From Whalleya microplaca (taxonomy: Eukaryota; Ascomycota; Sordariomycetes; Xylariales; Xylariaceae): a stretch of 64,000 bases of DNA. The notes under the pieces are model-generated. The model had not been told where the DNA came from. It did no database searches and saw only the letters and a program-made list of their open reading frames with translations. The stretch's first letter is position 1; every line of letters begins with the position of its first letter. Shown here one piece after another: positions 23,888 to 35,039 of the stretch. The position numbers and the translations under genes were made by a program. The stretch covers positions 682,001 through 746,000 of the forward strand of contig MU385713.1 of assembly GCA_022497155.1 (NCBI GenBank). The letters are read 5' to 3'.

Positions 23888-24657
23888 TTTCTCTGATGTG
23901 CAGATTTGCCTTTTTTTTCTCTTCTGAAAAACAATAGTTGATGCGCAATGCCTTAATTGTTCTCTCTTGGCCATGGTCGCCCCGTCTGCTTTATAATTTC
24001 TGAAGACTGGGACTATGCCTCGGTACGAGACCTTCTCAGAGTTTCGATGGGACGTGGATGACGTTGTGTTCAATGCATTACTAAACAAGTCCACTTTACA
24101 CGAGAAACTATCTTCACTAGGTCACTGATGTACCGCCCTAGGTCAATTGAAATATATTTTATTCCATTTCTTGACTACAGCAACAGAAGGCTATGGAGGA
24201 CGTTCATTACATAGATGTGTTGTTTGTGAGGCCCTCGACGATTGGCGTCCAGAGACACGAATGTAGTTGGGTCATCTATGCTGCCGTCAATTTTGGCATA
24301 ATGCGTATCTTTCAAGATGCAGTCTAGCAGTGGTTTGATTTGGTGCTTTGTAATATCATAGCAGGATCATTCCCCCTCACTCTCCACTTCATCGCCCGCT
24401 AGAAAGATGCATAGAAGGAGACGGGTCTAGAACGTTTGCTAGGATAAGTACTGTAACTTTATATACATCGGGGTGATAGAAATCATCCATCTCCCCTTTT
24501 CTCGTTGTTGTATTAAGACAACACTATACACTCATATCAAGCTACCTTACAAAGCACATCCACGCTTGAAAATTCACCATACTAAGAAATATGCACAAAC
24601 ATATACTGTAACTGTTAAATATGCTTTACAACCTCACGTCATATATTCCTATGTGTC

Positions 24658-24858
24658 ACGATAATAGGGGTATTAGCTATAGTGCCTTAAGCTTATGAAT
24701 CTCGGAGCAATTATTGCTCCGAGAGCCCCGTTGCTTAAAAGGGATCTTCTAAATCATTAAAAGATCTTTTAGATCTTAGACCTTTACATAAATCTACTTA
24801 GTCAATTAGAGTGATCACGGCAGCACCTAAATAATTATTGCACACACTGTAACTGTGA
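24658..24858. repeat. Short dispersed repeat, copy A (MITE-like)
   Basis: Homologous to 34873-35039 in the same orientation: near-continuous similarity over the first ~125 bases, then a shared end after an indel. Inside is an 11-bp perfect inverted repeat with a one-base spacer, CTCGGAGCAAT-T-ATTGCTCCGAG, at about 24701-24723. Imperfect 10-bp inverted ends are visible: AGCTATAGTG at 24675 and CACTGTAACT at 24845. Most differences between copies are transitions, as repeat-induced point mutation would leave. No coding capacity. The true element ends are uncertain because similarity extends about 17 bases left of the proposed inverted end. Confidence 0.65.
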
Positions 24859-25952
24859 TACTATGCTATTGCTCGATCTAGTTGCAGTAAGACTATCTCA
24901 TTCACGATAGGTATAGTGACACAGGATTGTCTTGGAATACTACAAAAGGTTTAAAGGACAGACTTTATGCCCAGGCCAACTCCTTTCTAAATACGTAAGT
25001 TCAGAATCTAATTTGCAACTAGGAGTAATAAGTGTTATGTTTGCCTTTAGTTTATGATACATGAGGTTAGGGGGCAGGATATAAGGAATACTAGGAGATA
25101 AGACATCTATCCTTTAGCAGCACTAACATACATCCTATCAGTTTACTAAGATATAAACATAGAAGACGTGATCATGTGCAATTTCTTCTCTCTTCCTTTT
25201 TAAGCTAAGACTTGATATCTTATTTAATTAAAATTTAACATGAGTAGCATATAAAATGCATTCTGAGTGCTCAAATTCACGACGAATAGCGACACACATT
25301 ATGCCCTATATATAGGTACGTTTTAGATGGCTACTTCTCCGTAGTCCTGTTGTGAGGCATTAGTTGTGAGCATTTGTACGACTCCCTCGTCAGGTGTTCA
25401 TCACGATCGGCTTCGAGGATTTCCAAATGCTCCCCCTTCCCCAAAATGTTGTGCTGTAAGAACACTCGTGCATAATTTGAGGTTGAAGGATAGCTGTCCT
25501 GTCAGTCCGTGTCAGTCTCAGCTTCATCTATCATCGCACATGACTTTCACAATACAAGCGATTGTAATTTGAATATACCCTTTATCTTCTCATCATTCTC
25601 TGTTCTGGTAACTGACTTTCAAGTTAGTCACTTGTCTCACTAGCAATGGCACTCGACAACGTCCTCTGTCAAAGTACTATTTTGCGTCATCATTAATATG
25701 CTATTGAAGAAATGCCCCCTTTGAAATTTAGAGAAAGATGTTGGGAATTGGCATAAGCCCGACACCAATAGCCTGTAGGAGACATTGAGGTAATCAGAAT
25801 ACATGATGAAATCATAAATCCTTGCGAGAGGATTGTTTTCTATCCCTACAACACGAATAGTATGCCATCCGTCACTTCTTTAGTTTGCTTATATACTTGT
25901 AAATTAGATGCTATCATACTAAGCAAGATATTTGTGCCAGTATACGACTTTA

Positions 25953-25967
25953 CCCCCCCCCCCCCCC
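25953..25967. repeat. Homopolymer run of 15 C
   Basis: An uninterrupted C run in AT-rich noncoding DNA. Its length is likely variable and prone to sequencing error. Confidence 0.9.
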
Positions 25968-27033
25968 AACCCTTGGTTTTCTTTTTGTGCCATATATAGG
26001 TTAGAACTAAGTCATTGTGAGATGCAGGCAAATGTTTTGCCCATCAATTAACAGTCCTCTGGAGTGGATATTACCAAATTCGTAAGGTCACACTTATGGC
26101 TTCTTAGGTTCATAGAATATAGCAACCATGATAAAGAAACTTGACTAACATTTGAAACGAAAAGTATTATTGAATTTAACCATTAAATAAATGAGTTACT
26201 TAAAACCGTTTAAGCCTCGGCACAGTATACGCCTACGAAATATTATGATGGTATTGCTCGGGCACAAATCAATGTCCTACCCAATACAGGGACGACCAGG
26301 TACGTGGATCGGCAATATATCTCAAGAGTTATTATTAGATCGTGCTACAAGTACTATATAGGTCTATTTTTTAGCTCTCGTAAAATCTATGCCTGGGATA
26401 CTGGGATACTTTATGTCTATTAAAGCACATACTAGCTAGACTCATAGGCATCTCTATTTCCGTTTAGAGCAGACAGCTACCGCAGACTACACAACTATAA
26501 ATAGATGTCCAATTACAAGATGTAAAGAGTGGCGATGGCTTTCACATGCGGTAAAGTCCAATATTATACGAAAAGACGCATTCTCTACCCCCATCTCATT
26601 CCCCGATGATCCCATGTCGTGGTAAACTCAGTTGCGTTACATGTTTTCAGGATTGGGGGTTAAATCGGGTTGTCTCCCACAACCAATTGGAACCTTAGAG
26701 CCAGTGACTCGGCATACTGGTTAATAATACATTATCAAAGAACACTCAGCATCACTAAGGAAAGGGGGGTCATTGATACAGACCTATTATGTAACTATTT
26801 TACCAATCCGGCCTTGTCTTGGTGTAAGTCTAGGCCTAATATTGATAAATCTATCTGATGATTCGAGAAAAGATAATGGTAGTAATGAAGAAGCTAGACA
26901 TATAGAGACGCTACCGTTCCATCCTCACTGCATCTGTGCATAATGTAATATACTAGGCCTGGTTGATTTTCAGACAGGCTCACATCGTTGAAGCACGCAA
27001 CATACCTTCAGTAAAAAACAGTGTAACCAAGTG

Positions 27034-27513
27034 CTAACTGCGCACACAAGACGTCACCTTCCTGCGCCTACGACTGCAGCAGCACCCACCATAATCCGAA
27101 AAACAACAACCTTTATGATCTGAGAAGCAACAGCCACCATTGTTCGAGAAACAACAGCCCCCGTTATCCGAGCAACAGGATCCTCCCGTCGTCGAGAAGC
27201 AGCATCCCGGATTGTCTCGCAGTGATTCGATGCTCATAGGCTCAATTCGCCTGTAGCTTTCATTGTTGACAGATGATGGGTGATCCTGTGAGACGTAGGG
27301 TTGGTCGCGCACGGCAGAGGACCCCCTGAGAAATCCTACTCCAGGATTTGCAGTCGAGGACGTTGAGCTACGTGGCGAGCGCGGGTGTCCCTGGATAAAG
27401 TCATGCGAAGTGTAAGAGGGAGGTGGCTCAAACCCTTCAACCACTGCCACAGTTTGCGGATGCGTGTATCGGGTCGGCTGTGAAGCGTCAGGTTTCAAGT
27501 CGGGAGAGCCCAT
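27034..27513 (-). CDS. Cys-Cys octapeptide-repeat protein with PPxY motif
   Basis: A predicted 159-residue, single-exon protein that I do not recognise. The first ~100 residues are polar, Ser/Pro-rich and probably disordered, with a PPSY sequence (residues 31-34) of the type bound by WW domains, for example in Rsp5/Nedd4 ubiquitin ligases. From residue 103 there are six cysteine pairs or triples at 104-105, 113-114, 120-121, 128-129, 136-137 and 144-146, plus Cys156. Each is in a near-8-residue repeat of the form C-C-F-S-[DN]-x-G-G. The end is strongly basic (SRRRRK). There is no signal peptide or TM helix, so it is not an ordinary secreted Cys-rich effector. Possible roles are membrane attachment by palmitoylation of paired cysteines or metal binding; both are inference. 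Clean repeat periodicity at protein level with silent changes between repeats supports a real gene. It sits alone in an AT-rich region. Confidence 0.7.
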   Translation of the reverse strand: MGSPDLKPDASQPTRYTHPQTVAVVEGFEPPPSYTSHDFIQGHPRSPRSSTSSTANPGVGFLRGSSAVRDQPYVSQDHPSSVNNESYRRIEPMSIESLRDNPGCCFSTTGGSCCSDNGGCCFSNNGGCCFSDHKGCCFSDYGGCCCSRRRRKVTSCVRS

Positions 27514-30500
27514 GCCAGAAGCCTAGTAGGTATTAGGATAAGTATCGAGGGCCCGGTGAATTGGGCAGCAGGTATGAAAGTATGAATTTTCAAAGCGGTG
27601 TGCTAAGAAGCCTCGATATATTAGGACTGGACTTTTGATTCTCACTTTCTAGGTTTGAGATACACAGAATGAAAATGCTTATTGCTATGGTGAGGTATTG
27701 CATTGAGCGTCGTCATCGTATTTTCAGCCGCAAAAACGCCCCATCTAAAGAATCGAGGCTGTGTATCCTGTGATTCGCTGGACAGCCAAAAAGCTATCGT
27801 GTGACCATATGCATTAAGTACAAAGTGGCTTCTGGGCGTATATAATGATTGGGTTAGACATGCAGAGTCCTATTGTGGTGGCTGAAGGCTTCTCATTACG
27901 GCTATGGCGGAAGTCATTTTCGTGAGTTGAAGCAGAAACATCCAGTTTGATGGAATCTGCTTGGGCAAATTACTCCCCCGGATGAGCTGGAATAACTGCT
28001 GGTTTTGATTACGGGCAATTGTGATCTTCCTTGGAGAGGTTTTTAAGTCTTCTTTGCTTCACATGGCCGATGTAAAGGTATGTACTGTAGGCGAAGGTCA
28101 AAAAGCCATATATCATGACAACTCAGCAATTCAACGCAACACTGAACTTTTCACTTTCGGCTTGTAATATATTTCTTGGATTGTCAACTGCAATGCAGGA
28201 TTTTTTTTATTAGTAGGTCTCCAGGCTTTTAGGTCAGTGCTTTGAATTAGTTTAGTAGTAGGTGCAATAAAAGCTTATTAGCTGTCACATCTGAACTACG
28301 GTGTAATTGTTTACGTCCGTCTGACGTCTTTCTCGCATGACATGCTTAAGTTGTCGTCGCCATAACACGCGACCATTGTCTGACGTGAGAAGCTACCGAA
28401 ATGTCTCTGGATTCGTACTTTGTAATAGTATGGTGTAGTTAGAATACGTGTAGACCCACGAGCTAGATAAGCTCGTGGTCTGCAGGGTCTTTCAGCTCCA
28501 GAATCGCGGTATCCTTCCCGGACGCCTTATCGATGGCGGGGACCAATGTCTGTCGAAAATGTTACGTACTGGCAAGGCGAAAGAGCTACAGCAGCCAATA
28601 TGAAAGCAAATCGTGCATTCAGCCCCCTGATGAAAGGATATCAGTGGGCCATCATGTGAAATGGAGCCGGGAATGTGCACCAAGGCGGCTGTTTCACCGA
28701 GCCCTGTTTGGGGATGTAGCCGTTCGATTGGGTCTCCCGGAGCCAAGAAAAACATGCTACATTGCTGCATGCTTAATAAGGGGTCAGAACTTGGAAAGGG
28801 CTCGGGCTAGCCGAGGGAAAGGGGTGCGTTTATTATCGGCAGAATCCAAGTTTGACACAACATCATGTATGTAATCGCTAACGGATGGGTATGATTGCTC
28901 TGTGAACTGCAGATACCGGTTTATGGAATATTATTGGTATGTAGCATTACCGAATTGAGGAAAACGACTCCAAGCGTCTAAATCACGTCAACTCGAAGAA
29001 TTGTCTGGGGAAGAGGGCTAGAGGGCATACGCCACGCCGCCGGACAAGATTGGCGAACGGCGCCATGAGTAATGCCAACGTTGAAGACTCCATTCTAGAA
29101 CATTACTAGATCTGGCCAAAGCGCGTTCGCTAGCTTCCCCCGCGATTCGCACGATTCGGGCCTATCAATCCGCCACAGCCGTACGGGTAGCAAGTGTATC
29201 ATGTATTGCACGAGTAGAGGTATTGAATGTGTATGGCATCGTATGGTGTCCTACCGTTTCTAAACATATGATGTGTCAGGTTGCCAAGACGCAGGTGTCT
29301 TTTACGGGTATGAGGGTTATTGTTTTGTGTAGGTGAGCATCTACCAATGAGTGGCAAGACGCTCATACTTGTCGAAATACTACGGATTCTGATGGTTCTC
29401 ACTTAGAAGAACATAATTCGCACGTAACCTTGACCGACGACATTTGCTTAGCGCCTACGATATCGATGCACTTGGCAGTGAGATCAATCAAGCTGATATC
29501 TCATCTCTATACGAAAGAGGAATCTTTCTAGAAGCATTCTAGCATTTTTTCCCTTTCCGTGGTACGTAGTGTCACTGATAATCTAGGCTCCTTCAGGAAG
29601 GTGTATATATGAATTATTTGCAAGGTTGTTTAGATTGACCTTGTTGAAGGATTCGTGATCCAAATCATCCGGGCGCTCCACGAAGTCAGACAAGCGCGCG
29701 GGCTTTTATTACTTCGCATCCATTCACATCCTTTGTAATGAGCCGGGTCTACCTTGGCGTGCATATGCGGTGGTGTTCTGTGCACGGAGTAGGCGATCGG
29801 GCACTGAACGGCCTTTTTTACAGGACGTTTGAAACATAATAACAGGAATACATACGCTGTTGGCCCTGACGGGCAGGTATCTAAGCAATTTAGAGTCTGG
29901 ACTGAACTAGCAAAAGCTGGGCGCTGGATGGGTATCAGCTTCCGACTGGTGGTCTCTTAGATGAGATACATATGTACACTTGTTAAATGCCCGGAAGAGA
30001 AGGTCAGACGAACTTATGTATTCAAGAAATACGGCGTCAGCCTGCTGTTTATGGCCGTTTTTCAGAGTGGCGGTGATCCTACTTACATTGCCATCATGTA
30101 CAAGCGCGAGGTAGAAGAAGCGCTAGGCATTCTAGGCAGAACCAATAATCTAAATGAATACCGACGAGCTATGCATTACGGTATACGAATATTCATCGCC
30201 TTCGGCCTATTATCAAGTCTTCGGAAGCAATTACGAGAATACACAGATAGTTTGGCGTAGTCGTACCAATTCGCTGGAAACTGACTGACTGATGACTGTC
30301 ATCTTGGAGTGAATCCACCTTCAGCCTCCGGGAGACACATCAAATTCAACGTCGGCCAATAAGCTACCCCGAGTTCTTATCTCTATACTATCATGGGAGC
30401 CCACTAAATATCCTTGAACGCTATATCCACTAATACTAAAATGAGTTGCTAAACTCCATAAGGAGTCGGGTATCATCCACCGAACAAGGCTTTACAACGT

Positions 30501-31751
30501 AGCCTATAATATAGTTTGTTTTGGGAGGAGAATCGCCAAGCTGAGCTTCTTCTGAATGGTACCTTTGGTGAACGTTGCCAGCGTATATGTAGCGGACATA
30601 CTATGCAAAATGCGCCAGGACCTTGGCAAGCTGGCAAGTTTTGGTCAACGAGGCAGCTCCGTAGAGTTATGTACATGATAATAGTTACGCCGAGGGCTAC
30701 AAGGTAATTAGTCAGGCATGGAGAAATTAGCGGCTCTATCAGAAGCTAGAGTGTCTTCCCCGTCGAGAACTTACACAAACATACGTACGTGCGCATAGTC
30801 TGCTGAGTTGAGACCCAGAAATGCATACCGAGTCCAGCTCTTTATCAGGTTTCGTCACAAGTCTATTAGCGGCGGGACTATGAATCGTTGCATACTATAC
30901 CGATCATGTTGGCGGGGACGCCTTGCCGCCGTGCTTCATACTAGTAGTTTATCAACCTGATAGAAAGCCTATGCTGTTTGCCTGTTCGTGCATACGCCGC
31001 ATACGCCGCACCCAATCTCTATCTACCGTCCAGATCGTCCTCGGTGTGGCAGTGCTAGCCAGATGAGGGCCAAAGGTAGTATCTGGCTCGTCGGGTTCGG
31101 CGCGGCCAAGATCGACAGCATACATCACGCGAGTTTTCAGGTTGTCTGAGAGCTTGAGAAACAATTAATCTCACGGTCGTTCGTCTCGTAAAGTGACAGT
31201 CAACCCCGCCCAGCTCCCAGGCGACATTCTAAGCCATTGTCACTTTTAACCGAGGGCATTCGTGACTGTGGTTTTATACTTTGGCAGACATTCTCTCATA
31301 CACTCCCACACCCTCTTCCCTGCCCTGCCTCGTTCCCCCATTGATCCAGTTCCTTATTCCACACATTGTACAGATAGTACCCACTGTTCTAACCTAGTTT
31401 ACTGCTGTCTATTCAATTACGCCCCCCCTGTATCAATCCTACCGTATGCATTAGACTATGTAAGCCTTGCTCGATCGCCAATAAATACAGTAGCTTCTGT
31501 CGCACCCTCGTAATCATTTACCGTCGCATTGTTTCGCTTCTGTTCATTTGAACCTACGTGTGTATATGTAGTGGGGTTTCGCTCGACTGGAACGTAACTG
31601 TCGCATAATCTGGTGGGCTCCTGTCAAGAACCCAAATATTTAGAAGCCGCTCGGGTCAGCGAGGTAGATTCCTTGCCTTTCCCTCTCGCCGCCGCAGAGC
31701 CCGTCGTTGCTTACCGCCGCCGCCCTTGTTGGAGTTTCGATTTTGTCAACA
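27514..31751. other. 4.2 kb gene-poor region
   Basis: No gene I can support. Overlapping opposite-strand frames at 28492-28874 and a 99-codon frame at 29961-30260 (+) lack motifs and homologue-like features. The last ~450 bases before the permease are pyrimidine-rich and probably hold its promoter and leader. Confidence 0.5.
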
Positions 31752-33736
31752 ATGTCGGCCACCGCTGCCAGCAATGGCAGCAAGGACGAGAAAGAGGTCG
31801 GCCTTCCGGGTTACACTAATGCCGCACCCGTGCAACAAGAGGGAGCGATCCGATCCGAGAATTGGGCTACCCGCAACGGTCTGAACCTCGAGTCGTTCAA
31901 GAAGCGCGACTATGGCGCCGGAATCGTCGAGCTCGATCGATCTATGAAACCTCGACATCTGCACATGATTGCCATTGGAGGTTCGATTGGCGCAGGTTTC
32001 TTCGTCGGTTCGGGTAGCGCTTTGAGCACAGGTGTAAGTGGCTGCGGCGCCTCCCGCGATCCTAACCCGCCTCGTTGGATTCTTGAGCCGCTGACCAGCA
32101 TCTTGATAGGGCCCTGCGTCTCTTCTGCTTGATTTCTTCATCATCGGTGTCATGATGTTCAACGTCGGTATGTTGCCCTCGCTGTAACGACTCGCGCTCA
32201 AACTAGATTTCTGTCAGCTGACATTCGTTTTAAAGTCTATGCTCTTGGTGAACTTGCTGTCATGTATCCTGTCTCTGGTGGTTTCTATACGTATGCGACC
32301 CGCTTCATCGATCCTTCGTGGGGCTTTGCCATGGGTTATAACTACGTTTTTCAATGGGTCGTTGTCGTTCCGCTTGAACTCACGGTCTGTTCTATATCGG
32401 TTTCCTACTGGAATGCGGATATCAGCCCAGCGGTCTGGATTACTATATTTTACGTCTTCATCATCTTTATCAATGTCTTTGGCACTCTTGGCTACGCTGA
32501 GGAGGAGTTCTGGGCTTCATTGCTGAAGCTCAGTGCTACCGTTATTTTCATGATTATCGCCTTGGTCTGTGTTCTTGGTGGTGGTCCCGAGAGCGGCCGG
32601 TACAGTGATTACTATGGCGCCCGCCTCTGGTACGATCCTGGTGCGTTCCGAAATGGTTTCAAGGGATTCTGTGCTGTATTCGTCACGGCCGCTTTCGCTT
32701 TTAGTGGAACTGAACTGGTTGGTCTCGCTGCCGCTGAGGCTCACAACCCAGCCAAGTCTTTGCCAAGTGCTATCAAGCAGGTCTTTTGGCGTATCACCCT
32801 GTAAGTTCTTCAGCCATGAGATCACTCTGCAATTACTGTCCCGGTCCGATGTGCTCACGAGAACAATCAGTTTCTACATTCTCGGTCTTACCTTTGTTGG
32901 CCTCCTGATTCCCAGCGACGACCCTCATCTACTCAACAGCGGCTCAACCGATGTTGCCGCCTCGCCTTTTGTGTTGGTGGGACAGTATGCCGGCCTCACT
33001 GGCTTCAACCACTTCATGAACTTCATTATCCTGGTGTCTGTCGTATCCATTGGTGTATCTGGTGTTTATGGTGGAAGCCGTACTCTTACAGCTCTCGCTC
33101 AGCAAGGATACGCTCCCAAAATCTTTACCTACGTCGATCGAAGTGGACGCCCCCTCTTTTCCGTTGGTCTAGTTCTGATCTTTGGCGCACTCGCTTACAT
33201 CAGCCTATCTGAGGATGGTGGTACCGTCTTCGACTGGCTGCAAGCTCTATCCGGTCTTGCGGCTCTCTTCACTTGGGGATCTATCTGCTTGTCTCACATC
33301 CGCTTCAGAAAGGCTTGGGCATACCACGGTCACTCCCTTGACGAAATCCCGTTCAAGGCGATTTTCGGCGTTTGGGGATCATATATTGGTCTACTCCTTG
33401 TTATATTGGTCCTGATTGCTCAGGTAAGCTCTGCCTTATATATCAACTTATCCGGTCTCCTTGTCATTAACAAGCCATCAGTTCTTCGTTGCCATCGCAC
33501 CCCCGAAGGGTGGAATCAACGATGCGGAAGGGTTCTTCAAGACGTACCTCGCGCTCCCCGTCGTCATGTTATTCTGGTGTATCGGGTACTTCTGGAAACG
33601 CACTGGATGGCTGCGCACCCACCAGATCGATGTTGATACCGGCCGCCGAGAGATCGATTGGGATGAGATACACGAGTACCGGGCGAAATTTGAGAAGTAC
33701 CCCACGTGGAGGCGCATCTTTCACACCCTATTTTGA
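31752..33736 (+). CDS. Amino-acid permease, Gap1/INDA1-like (APC superfamily)
   Basis: A plasma-membrane proton-coupled amino-acid importer of the fungal YAT family. Exons are 31752-32033, 32110-32167, 32236-32800, 32871-33423 and 33482-33736, giving 570 residues. The hydrophilic N-terminus ends in the family signature KPRHLHMIAIGGSIGAGFFV (TM1). Next comes ALGELAVMYPVSGGFYTYAT around TM3, then GFAMGYNYVFQW. Twelve hydrophobic segments are expected. Each intron is 50-80 bases and each junction restores a conserved segment, for example GPASLLLDFFIIGVMMFNV. The cytosolic tail has the familiar DVDTGRREID...W. The start is the ATG at 31752; the frame upstream has only non-ATG codons. It resembles the Trichoderma INDA1 permease in wording of motifs; substrate range is not determinable. 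Such genes are often under nitrogen control. Confidence 0.94.
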
Positions 33737-34872
33737 TATCCCCCAAATTCGTATCTGATCTACATTATTCTGTATCGTGCAGCGTTCTTTGGGAAGTGGA
33801 GGTATTTGGGATATATGTGTATGTCAATAGATGTATATGTGTAAAAACGAGTTTCTTGCATAGCCAGTGAGCGTTTAGCTAGTCTCGTTTGCAACATTAT
33901 ATCAATTACTTCGAACCTAGCGTGGATACCCAAGCGAGCCTAACATATAGTTGACTACATAGAAATAGGCAAATGAAGAAAATCTGCTGTTGTAGATTCT
34001 CAGTATCTTGCGAGACGAACTACTGCCTTTATAGGCTAACAGACAATAACACGTGCGCCCTTCGCTTGACAAGCTCTGCGCCCTTAGGCTCAGCAGCTGT
34101 CAACTTGTCAGGTAGCGTCGATAACGAAACTCAGGGACTGTGTCCTAGTGAGGGTCAAACTTTCAGGTTATGCATTTAACACACCTAATCAAGCAAACAC
34201 ATAATAAATTGACATGCTAACCCCATACCGCTTCCATCGCGATGCCATATGCAAGTATTATCTATTACAGCTTATCTAGTATCCTGTGTCAATTATCTAG
34301 AGTAGCCTCATAATCCAACTCAGTGTCTTCACGAAGCTGGGTCCCCAGTCGTTATAAGTGTAATTCCTATCCGACTCCGAAAGAGACATCGGAATTGGTG
34401 AAAATAGCAATTGAGAAGCTGTTACTAAACTGACCAATACTGTCTAGAATCCTGGCACAGGTCATGTAATTTATGCTCGGGAATGCACTCGAGGCATATG
34501 ACCATAAGCACCGCCATCTCTTTGACTAGTGCAGGGACAGCAGTACGTTACTCGTTGCGGAATATGTTGACGAGGCCGCCTTCCTCACTCTAGAGCCACT
34601 TCTGGAGCAATGATCAAGAAATATAATCGTTAATGGTTGCAAAAATTCATGATGTTTTTAGAACACAACGGATACCAATACAAATTTTCGGGCATAAAGG
34701 TATCTAAGTTGTGACGAGAACTACTGTTAAGTTATCTACTAGTGCCCAGTGCGGACAGTCTTACTTAACATGATGCCACCTCCATCGTGATCACACTTAA
34801 TACCTTCAATTAATGACCACTTTAAAAATTACATAGTCTTGTTTTGAAAGGAAATATACTATAGCTTATGTA

Positions 34873-35039
34873 ACGATAATAGGGGTATTAGTTATAGTGC
34901 CTTAAGCCAATAGATTTCGGAGCAATTATTGCCCCGAGAGTCCCGTTGCTTAAAAGGGATCCTTTCAGCTGTTAGAGATCCTTTGGATCTTAGACCTTCA
35001 CTCACAAATCTATGATCATTACATACACTATAACTGTGA
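34873..35039. repeat. Short dispersed repeat, copy B (MITE-like)
   Basis: Second copy of the element at 24658-24858, same orientation, about 10.2 kb away. It keeps the shared left end, the hairpin (one mismatch: GCCCCGAG for GCTCCGAG) and the right end, but lacks about 35 bases in the right half. Its proposed inverted ends match perfectly: AGTTATAGTG at 34890-34899 and CACTATAACT at 35026-35035. Flanking TA/TG dinucleotides could be a decayed TA target duplication of a Tc1/mariner-derived MITE; this is inference. Confidence 0.65.

Larger units (their letters stand above)
23888..27033. other. 3.1 kb AT-rich gene-poor region
   Basis: No supported gene. It contains one copy of a short dispersed repeat (24658-24858) and a 15-base C run (25953-25967). 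Small open frames such as 24473-24664 (+) and 25366-25572 (+) have no family resemblance. The first ~100 bases hold the reductase 5' leader. Confidence 0.5.

Noticed and set aside
28492..28874. Overlapping opposite-strand frames of 92 and 113 codons
   Set aside because: No start context, motif or splice sites, and their mutual antisense overlap is expected by chance.
29961..30260. 99-codon + strand frame
   Set aside because: Protein-like in places but with no recognisable family, repeat or signal; too weak to call a gene.
31707..31751. Upstream extension of the permease frame
   Set aside because: It begins with TTG; the first ATG is at 31752 and gives a normal permease N-terminus.
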